Source: G965214625 sp965214625 (GTDB lineage Bacteria > Pseudomonadota > Gammaproteobacteria > Arenicellales > Poriferihabitantaceae). Taken from it: DNA of 64,000 nucleotides. Where the stretch lies: assembly GCA_965214625.1 (NCBI GenBank), contig OZ243962.1, positions 62,001 to 126,000 of the forward strand, written 5' to 3'. Shown piece after piece: positions 44,009-52,408 of the stretch (position 1 is its first letter; each line of letters begins with the position of its first letter). Below the pieces are notes generated by a model. It made no database searches. It worked only from the letters and a program-made list of their open reading frames with translations, and was not told where the DNA came from. Position numbers and translations under genes: made by a program.

Positions 44009-44017
44009 GTGGTTACG

Positions 44018-45481
44018 CTATTGCATATGTGAATCACTGACTGGAGTGAAATCAAACTCTTCGGAATTCAAGATTGCATCTCTACCACCTAATTTGCTGA
44101 TCAATTTTTTCTGGTCATCGAATGCCTGTTGATTGACCACTTCTGGGTCTACCAAGTCACGTAGATGGCGATGACATTGCGCAACAACTTGCCTGTATTT
44201 CTGATGCTGTCCAAGATCAATCAACTCGTCTCGATCATTCTCAAAATCGTACAGCTCAGGTGGATAACCAGGATAATAGTTATACTTCCATCTACTGTTT
44301 TTCATCATGAACATACCGGTGGGCGAGCCGCCATCATGATATTCGCTCAGAACCGGACGATCAAAACAAGACTCTGATGCCAGTTTCTGCAAGGCAAATC
44401 CCGGACGAGTTTGACTGTCTTCCTGTGCACCGACTGCAGAGAGTATGGTGGGACGGATATCGACCAGTGAGGCATTGGTCGCAATGGATTTGCCCTGTTC
44501 AAGACCCGGTCCGGAAATGATTAACGGAATACCAGTTGATTCTTCAAATAGACTCATTTTGGTCCACATGTGACGGTCCCCATTATGGTCTCCATGATCA
44601 CTGGTGTAAATAATCAGGGTGTTTTCAAGTTGACCACTGGATTCAAGCGCGTCCAGTACCTGGCCAATCTGATAATCCAGAAAACTGCAAAGTCCATAGT
44701 AGGATGCACGGGCAATTTGACGCGTTTTATCTGAAAAATACGCATCATAGTTAAAATTATTTTTCAATGTCTGGACAACCGGATGGGGGGCGCTTGGGGT
44801 TTCCAAGAGGAATCGAGCCCGATCCATTTCTCCAATAGGATACATTTCATAAAATTCACTCGGACAGACAAGCGGATAATGAGGGCGAAGCCATGAAACA
44901 AATAATACCCAGGGTTTAACGGGGGACTGAACTGACGTGTCTGGCCGATTGTTTTTCGCTTTACTTCGTAGCCAGTCGCAGGCCTGATGCGTGATATTCA
45001 AATCGAACTGTGTATAAGTATTCTCTCCAGGGCCGATCTGGCGGGCATAATCGGAACAATCAAGCACCGTTTCGTGGTCTCTGAGCAATCCCTTAATCCA
45101 GCCAGTCCCATTTCGGATATATACCGGGAGATGTTCCTGATCAAACCCATTGTTATACTGTTTTCCGCGATAATGCAATTTCCCAATCGATTCCACATTG
45201 ATACCCTGGGACTGAAGCTGGTGTCCCCAACTTCGTGGCTGCCCCCCATAGGCCTGGGCATTAGACCAGCATCGGGTTTTGTGGACATATTCTCCGGTTG
45301 CCAACGAAGCTCGAGCAGGAACACAAATTGGGGATGTTGTGTAGGCGTTTTCGAACCGGATACCCCGTTCGGCCAGTTTGTCTAAGTTGGGGGTTTTAAC
45401 CAATGGATGATCGTAGCAACCCAATGCATCTCTGCGGTGTTCATCGCTGAACAGGAATAAAACATTGAGGGGCTTTGACAT
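44018..45481 (-). CDS. Cytoplasmic sulfatase (type I, formylglycine)
   Basis: A 487-residue sulfatase with the C-type maturation motif CVPAR (C53-R57, in SPICVPARASLATGEY). The ATG at 45481 (MSKPLNVLFLFSDEHR) is preferred to a TTG at 45502. Metal-binding motifs are FLFSDEHRRDALG near the start and IYTSDHGDHNGDRHMWTK at about 295-312. There is no signal peptide, so the substrate must be imported. It is not recognisable as BetC (choline-sulfatase) beyond the shared sulfatase core. It forms a two-gene unit with the Rieske oxygenase. A formylglycine-generating enzyme or AtsB partner is not in the window. Confidence 0.86.
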   Translation of the reverse strand: MSKPLNVLFLFSDEHRRDALGCYDHPLVKTPNLDKLAERGIRFENAYTTSPICVPARASLATGEYVHKTRCWSNAQAYGGQPRSWGHQLQSQGINVESIGKLHYRGKQYNNGFDQEHLPVYIRNGTGWIKGLLRDHETVLDCSDYARQIGPGENTYTQFDLNITHQACDWLRSKAKNNRPDTSVQSPVKPWVLFVSWLRPHYPLVCPSEFYEMYPIGEMDRARFLLETPSAPHPVVQTLKNNFNYDAYFSDKTRQIARASYYGLCSFLDYQIGQVLDALESSGQLENTLIIYTSDHGDHNGDRHMWTKMSLFEESTGIPLIISGPGLEQGKSIATNASLVDIRPTILSAVGAQEDSQTRPGFALQKLASESCFDRPVLSEYHDGGSPTGMFMMKNSRWKYNYYPGYPPELYDFENDRDELIDLGQHQKYRQVVAQCHRHLRDLVDPEVVNQQAFDDQKKLISKLGGRDAILNSEEFDFTPVSDSHMQ

Positions 45482-45509
45482 TAAAGACAGATCACAGATC
45501 AATGCAACG

Positions 45510-45535
45510 CAGTATGGTCAACAGGCCGCATACTG
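45510..45535. promoter_or_regulatory. Candidate operator: CAGTATG-N12-CATACTG
   Basis: A perfect 7-base inverted repeat (45510-45516 and 45529-45535) located 29 bases upstream of the sulfatase ATG, a place where bound protein would block or direct transcription of the sulfatase-Rieske pair. It shares the CAGTAT core with the palindrome at 45685-45698. Confidence 0.45.
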
Positions 45536-45684
45536 TTATTCTGTACTTTCGCAACCAACTGGTCTTGGGTCACCGTTGCCTGATGTGGAAAAATGACAAG
45601 AAGTCATAAAGGTTGGGATTGATCAGCTTATCTTCCTTTTTGCGCGTTTGGCGACAAAAATCGGGCTGTCTGAAGCATGTTGAT

Positions 45685-45698
45685 CACAGTATACTGTG
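45685..45698. promoter_or_regulatory. Candidate operator: 14-base palindrome CACAGTATACTGTG
   Basis: A perfect palindrome in the middle of the divergent region, with the same CAGTAT/ATACTG halves as the sulfatase-proximal dyad but with no spacer. It is not a LexA box (the halves are in the opposite order). The regulator is not encoded close by. Confidence 0.45.
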
Positions 45699-45858
45699 CT
45701 GAAAAGTGAAGCTCGGCCTGGAATATCATTGGCAAGGCAGGCTGTTAGTGTGACAATGTGAGTGGGTCAAATTGACAGATTCCATTATCCCTATAGATAC
45801 AATCCCTGTCTAGTAAAAATCCGTTATTTGCAGTTCACGATCAGGGAAATCAACTGGC

Positions 45859-46320
45859 ATGCCCAATCTACTTATTGTCTCAAACTGCCCTTCGCCAAAC
45901 ACGTTGGCGCTACAAAAAGCGGTTGTTTCAGGTTGCCAGCATAAAGCGGTTGAAAATCTCACTCTTCGTGTACAGGCACCTTTGGAAGCGACCCATCACG
46001 ATGTGCTTTGGGCAGACGGCATCATTATCGGTACAACAGAGAATTTTGGATACATGAGTGGGCAGATAAAGGACTTTTTTGAAAGAATTTATTATCCATG
46101 CCTGGAAAATAAAGAAGGATTGCCTGTGGCTTTATTTGTCAAGGGTGGGCTCGATGGTCAAGGTGCAAAAATGAGCGTGGAAAGGATATTGGTGGGGCTG
46201 AAATGGAAGCTGATACAGCCTCCCTTGATCTTGAAAGGCGACTTTAAGTCACAATTTCTGGATGATTGCAAGACACTGGGGACATTGATGGCTGTCGGTC
46301 TAGAAACAGGTATCTTCTAG
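45859..46320 (+). CDS. Flavodoxin-fold NAD(P)H oxidoreductase-like protein
   Basis: A 153-residue small flavodoxin-fold protein. The N-terminal FMN phosphate loop reads LIVSNCPSPNTLALQKAV, and the second flavin loop is GIIIGTTENFGYMSGQIKDF (the TxENFGYMSG pattern is conserved in this FMN-reductase group), followed by FFERIYYPC. It might supply electrons to the nearby Rieske oxygenase, but no evidence ties it to that reaction beyond position; the genes are divergent. Confidence 0.75.
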   Translation: MPNLLIVSNCPSPNTLALQKAVVSGCQHKAVENLTLRVQAPLEATHHDVLWADGIIIGTTENFGYMSGQIKDFFERIYYPCLENKEGLPVALFVKGGLDGQGAKMSVERILVGLKWKLIQPPLILKGDFKSQFLDDCKTLGTLMAVGLETGIF

Positions 46321-46580
46321 TCTGTTGCCTCATCCAAGAGCAGCGTGCACAGAAAGCCCGTGCACTACGCCTTTTTCGAAGGCGCGGTATGTCTGTGGAA
46401 TCCAACAAACAGGAAAGTTCTGCAATTTGGTTTCCGCTCCAATATGAACGAATACTAAGTTGACGCCTGGAGCACGCAGCAGCTGTCACTCACAACGGAC
46501 AACTCCATAACTTGATCACAGATCCGAACAGACGGGGCCCCTGTACATGTTACTTCCCGCCATACAATCATGACAGCCGT

Positions 46581-46811
46581 TCATTCCTCTTGGGACATCT
46601 GTTTTTCAAGCTCCTGCACTCTCAGTTCCAACAACTTTGTCCGCTCTCGGGTTCTTTCCAGGATTTTTTGCTGTATTTCGAATTGCTCCCGGGTCACGAG
46701 ATCCATTTTTTCCAGATTGCTTCGTAAAACAGCTTCAATATTTTGTTTGACATCATCAGCAATTTCACCAGGAAGAGCAGAAGCAATTGCTTGTGTTAAT
46801 TTCTCTAGCAT
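46581..46811 (-). CDS. ubiK: Ubiquinone biosynthesis accessory factor UbiK (YqiC/BMFP family)
   Basis: A 76-residue protein. Of two consecutive ATG codons I favour the second (46811), because AGGA then sits 7 bases upstream; the longer frame to 46862 only overlaps surA. The sequence MLEKLTQAIASALPGEIADD, then LEKMDLVTREQFEIQQKILE and a C-terminal coiled coil matches UbiK, which partners UbiJ in aerobic ubiquinone synthesis. It lies 26 bases downstream of surA, a place usually taken by pdxA and rsmA. Confidence 0.88.
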   Translation of the reverse strand: MLEKLTQAIASALPGEIADDVKQNIEAVLRSNLEKMDLVTREQFEIQQKILERTRERTKLLELRVQELEKQMSQEE

Positions 46812-46836
46812 CATTATTTCCTGCAATATTTCGTTG

Positions 46837-48108
46837 TCAATTGCCAGCGACATAAATGACATGGGCAGTGTTTTTCAATGCCTCCAGCCAATTCTGATAC
46901 CGCGCGGTAGCCTTGCGCGTGTAGATGGTCTGTCGGGCCTCTTCTCTTGCAACGTCCAAAGAGGGATCGTGCTCTCTTTGATCCAATACCTGGATAATAT
47001 GGTATCCGAAGGGCGACAATATGGGTTCACTAAACTCGTTGATGCCCATCTGACTGATGGCTGTATTGATTTCATGCGTCATGTCGTCAGGATTGACCCA
47101 GCCAATCAGACCACCCTCGGCACTCGTTCGCACATCATCTGAATGCAACCGGGCCAGACTCTCGAAGTCAGCCCCATTTTTCAGTTGATCATACAAACCC
47201 CAAGCAAATGCTTCATTCTCCTGCTGTGTCCGTTGCTTCCTTTGTGGCTGAATCAGGATATGACGAATAAGGAACTGTAAAACCAATTCTCCTCCGCCCT
47301 TCTTATCATGGAGCTTCAAGAGATGAAAACCGTTTTCGCTTTGAATGATATCCGTTATCTGTCCGACAGGTGTCGCCCGCAGAGCCAACAAAAATATTTC
47401 TGGAAGTTGGGCCCGATTCCTCCAACCAAGGTATCCTCCATCGTTTTTATTCGAATCAGAATAATCTTCGACAGCCTTGGCAAACGGGGCACCTTCGACA
47501 AGTTTTGCATGTATAAATACCAGATTGTCATAGTCAGACCGAATTTGTTCCTCATTCTTTTGTGCTGTCGATATCGCCAAATGCGAAATTTCATATGCCT
47601 CATCAGTATCCTGCAATCTTTCATGCGTTCTCAGATAATGTTCAATCTCCTGATCGCTGACCCTGACTTTAGAATAAACTGCCGTTTCTATTAATTGTTG
47701 AACCTGTACCTGACCCCGAAGATTTTCCCTGAATTGTTTCGCGGTTAATCCGTCTTTTTCCAACACTTGTTGCAGTTGATCAACAGTGAGATTGTTTCGG
47801 TCTGCAATATTCCGAACCGCTTGTTCGACCTGTTCATCTGTTATGGTAATGCCGAATTTTTCGGCTTCAATCAACTGAATGCGTTCATCAACCAACAGAT
47901 CAAGTACCTCGGGGTCAATGGGACTCTCCGAGGAGACTTGCTTCAGATTGTTTTCCAGCGCTATCTGACGATATCGCGTGTCGTATTCGGAAAGCGTGAT
48001 TGCCTTGTCATTGACGATAACCAATATTTTATCAATCGCTATCGTCTGGGCCAAACTGACGGTTGAAAGCGACAATGAGAGGATGAGAGATAGGATTAGT
48101 TGCAGCAA
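46837..48108 (-). CDS. surA: Periplasmic chaperone and peptidyl-prolyl isomerase SurA
   Basis: A 423-residue periplasmic folding factor for outer-membrane proteins, including LptD. Signal peptide about residues 1-20 (LSLSLSTVSLAQT). The N-terminal chaperone domain follows, then two parvulin (PPIC) domains: the first around KNDGGYLGWRNRAQLPEIF and the second around AEGGLIGWVNPDDMTHEIN with SPFGYHIIQVLDQRE. It is next to lptD in the same orientation, the usual pairing. Confidence 0.96.
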   Translation of the reverse strand: MLQLILSLILSLSLSTVSLAQTIAIDKILVIVNDKAITLSEYDTRYRQIALENNLKQVSSESPIDPEVLDLLVDERIQLIEAEKFGITITDEQVEQAVRNIADRNNLTVDQLQQVLEKDGLTAKQFRENLRGQVQVQQLIETAVYSKVRVSDQEIEHYLRTHERLQDTDEAYEISHLAISTAQKNEEQIRSDYDNLVFIHAKLVEGAPFAKAVEDYSDSNKNDGGYLGWRNRAQLPEIFLLALRATPVGQITDIIQSENGFHLLKLHDKKGGGELVLQFLIRHILIQPQRKQRTQQENEAFAWGLYDQLKNGADFESLARLHSDDVRTSAEGGLIGWVNPDDMTHEINTAISQMGINEFSEPILSPFGYHIIQVLDQREHDPSLDVAREEARQTIYTRKATARYQNWLEALKNTAHVIYVAGN

Positions 48109-48145
48109 CTTGTTTCACCCACTTCAGACGTTCGAGATTTGTAAT

Positions 48146-50551
48146 TTATAGTTGTGAGCCGATGCGACCAAGATCATCCAGTGAAAAGATCAGAATAAAC
48201 CGGTTGTCATATATGCCGCTATCGTGCAAATAACGTTGTGTTTTCAGTTTGACCGCCCAACAGCAGCCATCATAAGCGATTCCTGCCCCTGTGGTGGTCA
48301 TTTCGCTCTCTTCAATTGAATAACCGGCCTCCATTTCCAATTGCCATCTTGGTGCAACAGGCATTTGGGTGCCGAGATGAACAGCCTCTTTCTTCGATTG
48401 GGACTGATTAGCAAAATCTTCGTCCAATGTATATCGTATCGTAAAATTACGGCGTCGACTGTGATCATATTCAGCCGAAACCTCGAAAAAACCGATCTGT
48501 TTCTCTTGCTCGGACCAGCGGGTAAATCCCTGGATATTCCAATCCGGATTGATATTGGCTCCCAGCTCAATGAGAAAATCAGATCGATCCGCGGTCTCTG
48601 TCGGAGCGATGGTGGTTAACCCGACCTCCCGGTCCTCCAGAAAGAACACCTGCCCCAGTTTGATGTTGAATTTTTCCTCCCCGGAATCATCATCAATCAA
48701 TCGGCTGGTCAGTCCAACTGAAATCTGATGGGTATCTCCAACGATATCGCCACCGAAATAGCGATTCTCTCTAAAATAGTGACTGAAACTGCTGCCACTG
48801 CCACCACCACTATCAAACTTCGGAAACCGTTCTTGTTGGCTCCTCCCTGGAATATTGACATAGAAAAGACGCGGTTCCAATGTTTGCAGATAATTGATCT
48901 CGTTACGCGAGAACAGCCTTTCAAAGATCAGACCACTATCGACACTGGTGATCGGAACGGATACTGTGGGGGAATTGTCCATCCCAAGCGCAGTGTGATC
49001 GAGTGAATAACGGATGGATTGTACGGACACTTTTGGCGTGATATAGCCATACACTTCCTTCATGGGCAGTTGGAGATATGGTTTTACATTCAACCGTGTT
49101 CCAGTCACCTTGGTACGATCATCGTGTTCGAATCGGTTATACCGGGAGTTCAGTCCGGTTTCAAAAATGCCGACCTCCTGAGGTTTGATGTCCAAGGACA
49201 GTGACGGCAGTCTCTCATACGGATAATCGCTTTGCGCTACTGATTCATTCACGGATTTGAAGGTGGATACCCCTGCCGTGAATTTCAGCAGTTGACTGTT
49301 GTAGTCCACGCCTGCTTTCTGCTGGACATAACTGGACGCGACAACATCCACTTCATTGGAGAAATCATCGAAATAACGGCTATCCGACACGTCCTGATAA
49401 TCAATCGCCGCCCCCCAGCGCTGACCCAGATCATGACGATGTTTGTATCCGATGGCATAGCGATCATCCCCGTATACGTCGTCTGAAGGCAGTATTTCCG
49501 CTTTGATTTCCCCCTTACTCTGGTGAGTCAGGTAACGGTACTCACCATAAAGCTGGTTCCCCCGATGACTCAGGACGCGAGGAATAATGGTTGCATCATG
49601 TTGAGGGCCAATGTTGATATAGTACGGTATCTGAACAATATAGCCGGATTCCTTTTCATAACTGACGGAAGGGAACAAAAAACCGGTTTTTCGTTCGTCA
49701 TTGATGGGAAAGGTGACTGTCGGAAAATAGAATATTGGAATCCCCTTGAATTTCACTTTCATCGATTTTGCCGTTCCTACACCGGCAGCATGATTAAGTT
49801 TGATCTCGCGGGAATGAATGACCACATCTTCGTTGCCCTTCGGGCAGGTCGACATGGTCGCCTGACTGAGTCGTGTCACATGCCTTCCCTCAAAAGTGAC
49901 CTGTTCAGCAGTCGCCCTGGCCCGGACAGCGGTTTCGTTCTTGTCCGGCTCGTCATCCCGTTGCAATTGGCGGTCAGATTCGAACACCGGCCTTCGTATC
50001 GGATCAAATAGGGAATAGCTTTCAATAAATGATGTGTGAGCGCGGGTTACGTACTTCGGCGCATCATCCTCAAGTCGCATTTGCACCTTGGAAGCATCGC
50101 CAATAGTCGTCTCCACATCCAACTGCAATGAGTCAGCGGTCACCTCATCGCCATTCGGTGTATAGTATTTCACATTACCTTGAGCGGTAACTTCATAGGT
50201 TTGCCTGTCAAAAGAAATCTCATCAGCAAATAATCCTTGATTGCCCTGTACAACTTGGGCATGACCGGTAAGGAGAACGAGTTCGGTACCCTGCTCGACA
50301 TCAATCTCATCGGCTTCCAGATTGATCGGCAGTTCATCCTGGTTTTCAGCGGGACTTCTGCCCAGCACCAAAGGGGCATTGATCACGCCGGGTCGACAGA
50401 GACGGGCATCGGCAAATCCCATTTCATTATCACCCAGTGTAATTGCTGATACGGTTGGAATCCCCAGCATGACCATCGAGATGACGGTCAAAACAAATAA
50501 CAGCGGGTTCAGGTTCTTTACTGACGTTGTGTTAATTGTGTTTCGCGTCAT
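48146..50551 (-). CDS. lptD: LPS-assembly protein LptD
   Basis: An 801-residue outer-membrane protein that inserts lipopolysaccharide with LptE. I use the ATG at 50551 (MTRNTINTTSV), which has GAGGG just upstream; two earlier in-frame ATGs give a less likely start. A signal peptide covers about residues 1-36. The LptA-like jellyroll domain (about 70-220, with ADEIDVEQGTELVLLTGHAQ) is followed by the 26-strand barrel. Four cysteines seem in place for the rearranging disulfides: ARLCRPG, STCPKG, and the adjacent pair DGCCWAVK. It is divergent from murU. Confidence 0.95.
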   Translation of the reverse strand: MTRNTINTTSVKNLNPLLFVLTVISMVMLGIPTVSAITLGDNEMGFADARLCRPGVINAPLVLGRSPAENQDELPINLEADEIDVEQGTELVLLTGHAQVVQGNQGLFADEISFDRQTYEVTAQGNVKYYTPNGDEVTADSLQLDVETTIGDASKVQMRLEDDAPKYVTRAHTSFIESYSLFDPIRRPVFESDRQLQRDDEPDKNETAVRARATAEQVTFEGRHVTRLSQATMSTCPKGNEDVVIHSREIKLNHAAGVGTAKSMKVKFKGIPIFYFPTVTFPINDERKTGFLFPSVSYEKESGYIVQIPYYINIGPQHDATIIPRVLSHRGNQLYGEYRYLTHQSKGEIKAEILPSDDVYGDDRYAIGYKHRHDLGQRWGAAIDYQDVSDSRYFDDFSNEVDVVASSYVQQKAGVDYNSQLLKFTAGVSTFKSVNESVAQSDYPYERLPSLSLDIKPQEVGIFETGLNSRYNRFEHDDRTKVTGTRLNVKPYLQLPMKEVYGYITPKVSVQSIRYSLDHTALGMDNSPTVSVPITSVDSGLIFERLFSRNEINYLQTLEPRLFYVNIPGRSQQERFPKFDSGGGSGSSFSHYFRENRYFGGDIVGDTHQISVGLTSRLIDDDSGEEKFNIKLGQVFFLEDREVGLTTIAPTETADRSDFLIELGANINPDWNIQGFTRWSEQEKQIGFFEVSAEYDHSRRRNFTIRYTLDEDFANQSQSKKEAVHLGTQMPVAPRWQLEMEAGYSIEESEMTTTGAGIAYDGCCWAVKLKTQRYLHDSGIYDNRFILIFSLDDLGRIGSQL

Positions 50552-50656
50552 TCTGCCCTCGGCATGCATGATGGTCATACAGAATTATAGAATGTTGTCC
50601 ATTTATAATCCATGACCAAATATAATTACCGTCATGAGCATAGACAGCCAGTATAA

Positions 50657-51325
50657 ATGGAAGCGGTAATTCTTGCTGCGGGTCGTGGCGAGCGATTGCG
50701 ACCGATTACAGATCATGTGCCCAAACCATTGATCAAGGTCGGTCAAAATCGGTTGATTGAACACCATATTTGGCGACTCAAGCAAAATGGCTTTAAACGA
50801 TTGGTGATCAATCTCGCCCATCTCGGCGACCAGATCAAAGCGGTACTGGGGGCTGGAACCCGATTCGGCATGGAGATTGTTTATTCACCAGAGCCTGAAG
50901 GTGCACTAGAAACGGGGGGTGGCATCAGGCAGGCGTTGGATTATATCCACTCAGACGTGTTTATCGTGATTAACAGTGATATCTACACTGATTATGAATT
51001 TAAAAAAATTAAGTTGGGGAAAGATCAAAATGCGCATTTGATTATGGTCGATAACCCCATTCACAATCCCACCGGAGACTTTGTTCTCCATGGCGCAAAA
51101 ATCGGATTGATAAAACGACCATCACTCCATTCGATGACTTTTTCCGGCGTGGGCTACTATCGACGATGCATGTTTGAGTCCCATCCGAAGGGACGGTATC
51201 CCCTCTTGTCCCTGCTGGAACAACAAATCCGGAACCAAAGAGTCAGTGGAGAGCCCTATCACGGTATCTGGATTGATGTCGGCACCAAAGAACGGTTGGA
51301 AGCAGCCCGTCAAGTCGCACGGTAA
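50657..51325 (+). CDS. murU: N-acetylmuramate-1-phosphate uridylyltransferase MurU
   Basis: A 222-residue sugar nucleotidyltransferase. Motifs are ILAAGRGERLRPITDHVPKP (G-rich UTP-binding loop), VGQNRLIEHHIWRLKQNG, ALETGGGIRQAL, and VINSDIYTD (metal Asp). Small size and sequence match MurU of the MupP-AmgK-MurU route that recycles MurNAc to UDP-MurNAc. In Pseudomonas the kinase gene amgK sits between lptD and murU; here the gap to lptD is only about 105 bases, so amgK is absent from that location. MupP may be the product of 13109-13789. Confidence 0.9.
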   Translation: MEAVILAAGRGERLRPITDHVPKPLIKVGQNRLIEHHIWRLKQNGFKRLVINLAHLGDQIKAVLGAGTRFGMEIVYSPEPEGALETGGGIRQALDYIHSDVFIVINSDIYTDYEFKKIKLGKDQNAHLIMVDNPIHNPTGDFVLHGAKIGLIKRPSLHSMTFSGVGYYRRCMFESHPKGRYPLLSLLEQQIRNQRVSGEPYHGIWIDVGTKERLEAARQVAR

Positions 51326-51531
51326 ACAACTGCTTGTCACGAGTCCAAACCCGTTCACTTTACAGCCTATTTTCATTGTTCTGTCTCGGATCATCAGGCT
51401 CCGCATCGGTTACCAAGACCGCAAAGACGACTTTGTTGATGAGGTCCAAGCCACTACCCACTTGAACGGGCGCCACGAAGATGATGGTTTTATCAGCATC
51501 GACGCCTTGTTCCTGACGACCCAGTGCGGAT

Positions 51532-52143
51532 TCAGGAAAAGTGTTTTCGCAGCACCTGAACGATCGTGGAAGAAACGCGCTCAATGTTGATTGAGGCTAA
51601 CCATTGACTCATCTGCGTGACTTTCAGATGCTCGTCGCCACAAGGGACGATCCATGAAAAAGGCTCAAGGTCCATATCGATGTTCAAGCTAAACCCGTGA
51701 TAACAGCATCCCTGACGGATACGCAGGCCCAAAGCAGCGATTTTCTCCGATGAAACATACACGCCGGGTGCTCCTTTGGTGGTATACCCATGGATACCGT
51801 GAATTTCCAGCGTTTCGATCACTGACAGTTCAATCTTGCTGACCAGTGACTTGGGGCCGATGCGTCGTCTCTGCAGGTCCAGTAACAGATAAACGATAAG
51901 TTGGCCCGGGCCATGGTAGGTGATTTGTCCGCCCCGATCAGACTGAACAACGGGAATACCCTGGACGGATGGTTTCGGGTCATGTCTGCAGCGGGTGCCG
52001 AGGGTAAAAACCGGATCGTGCTCCAGTATCCAGATTTCATCGCCTGTCCTGGCGGTCCGATGGTCCGTAAAGTATTTCATTTTCAGCCAGCTTGCACGAT
52101 ACTGGCACCGACCAAGAGAACGAAACTGAATCTCTTTGTTCAT
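51532..52143 (-). CDS. lipB: Octanoyl-[ACP]:protein N-octanoyltransferase LipB
   Basis: A 203-residue lipoyl-pathway enzyme. The family signature is DRGGQITYHGPGQLIVYLLL (about residues 70-89), with the catalytic Lys in EKIAALGLRIRQG and the catalytic Cys in WIVPCGDEH; the usual INPCG is here IVPCG. It transfers octanoyl from ACP to lipoate-dependent enzymes. lipA, which often follows, is not present downstream; the 200-base gap to murU holds no gene. It overlaps the ybeD-like gene by 4 bases. Confidence 0.95.
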   Translation of the reverse strand: MNKEIQFRSLGRCQYRASWLKMKYFTDHRTARTGDEIWILEHDPVFTLGTRCRHDPKPSVQGIPVVQSDRGGQITYHGPGQLIVYLLLDLQRRRIGPKSLVSKIELSVIETLEIHGIHGYTTKGAPGVYVSSEKIAALGLRIRQGCCYHGFSLNIDMDLEPFSWIVPCGDEHLKVTQMSQWLASINIERVSSTIVQVLRKHFS

Positions 52144-52385
52144 AGCACCATGACCACCTCGGGGTGTGAAGTGAGACGGCGAAATAACGTATCAATAAGC
52201 GTTTTATTCCTCGCCCGCACCTTACAGCTCAATGACCGATAGCGTCCCTTTGAACTTGTCTTTGTGCACAGACCAAGCAGGTCAGTGGGATGTATGACTT
52301 CAAGCACGACTTGCCTGATCATATCATCTGCACCTGCCTGTGCGTAAACGAAGACCTTGATATCGATGATGCATGGAAAAACCAT
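52140..52385 (-). CDS. YbeD-like protein (DUF493)
   Basis: An 81-residue ferredoxin-like ACT-fold protein by the ATG at 52385. Two TTG starts, at 52412 (overlapping the dacA TGA) and at 52457, would give 90 or 105 residues; 52412 would agree better with E. coli YbeD. The identifying parts are VFPCIIDIKVF, TKTSSKGRYRSLSCKVRARN and SHPEVVMVL. The function is unknown, but the gene is nearly always between dacA and lipB, as here. Confidence 0.85.
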   Translation of the reverse strand: MVFPCIIDIKVFVYAQAGADDMIRQVVLEVIHPTDLLGLCTKTSSKGRYRSLSCKVRARNKTLIDTLFRRLTSHPEVVMVL

Positions 52386-52408
52386 GCCTTGCGGCTGGCT
52401 GTTCCCTG

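Larger units (their letters stand above)
45482..45858. other. Divergent intergenic region between sulfatase and flavodoxin-fold gene
   Basis: About 380 bases. It contains two dyad sites built on CAGTAT/ATACTG, annotated separately, and no gene. Promoters for both divergent genes must be here. Confidence 0.5.

Noticed and set aside
44018..45481. Naming the sulfatase betC (choline-sulfatase)
   Set aside because: Only the general sulfatase core is shared as far as I can judge; the typical BetC tail is not visible, so I left the substrate open.
46368..46384. Hairpin CGCCTT/AAGGCG after the flavodoxin-fold gene as a terminator
   Set aside because: The stem is perfect but only six pairs and has no T-run after it; not enough to call.
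46570..47142. 190-codon plus-strand frame over ubiK and surA
   Set aside because: Antisense to two well-supported genes and without any motif.
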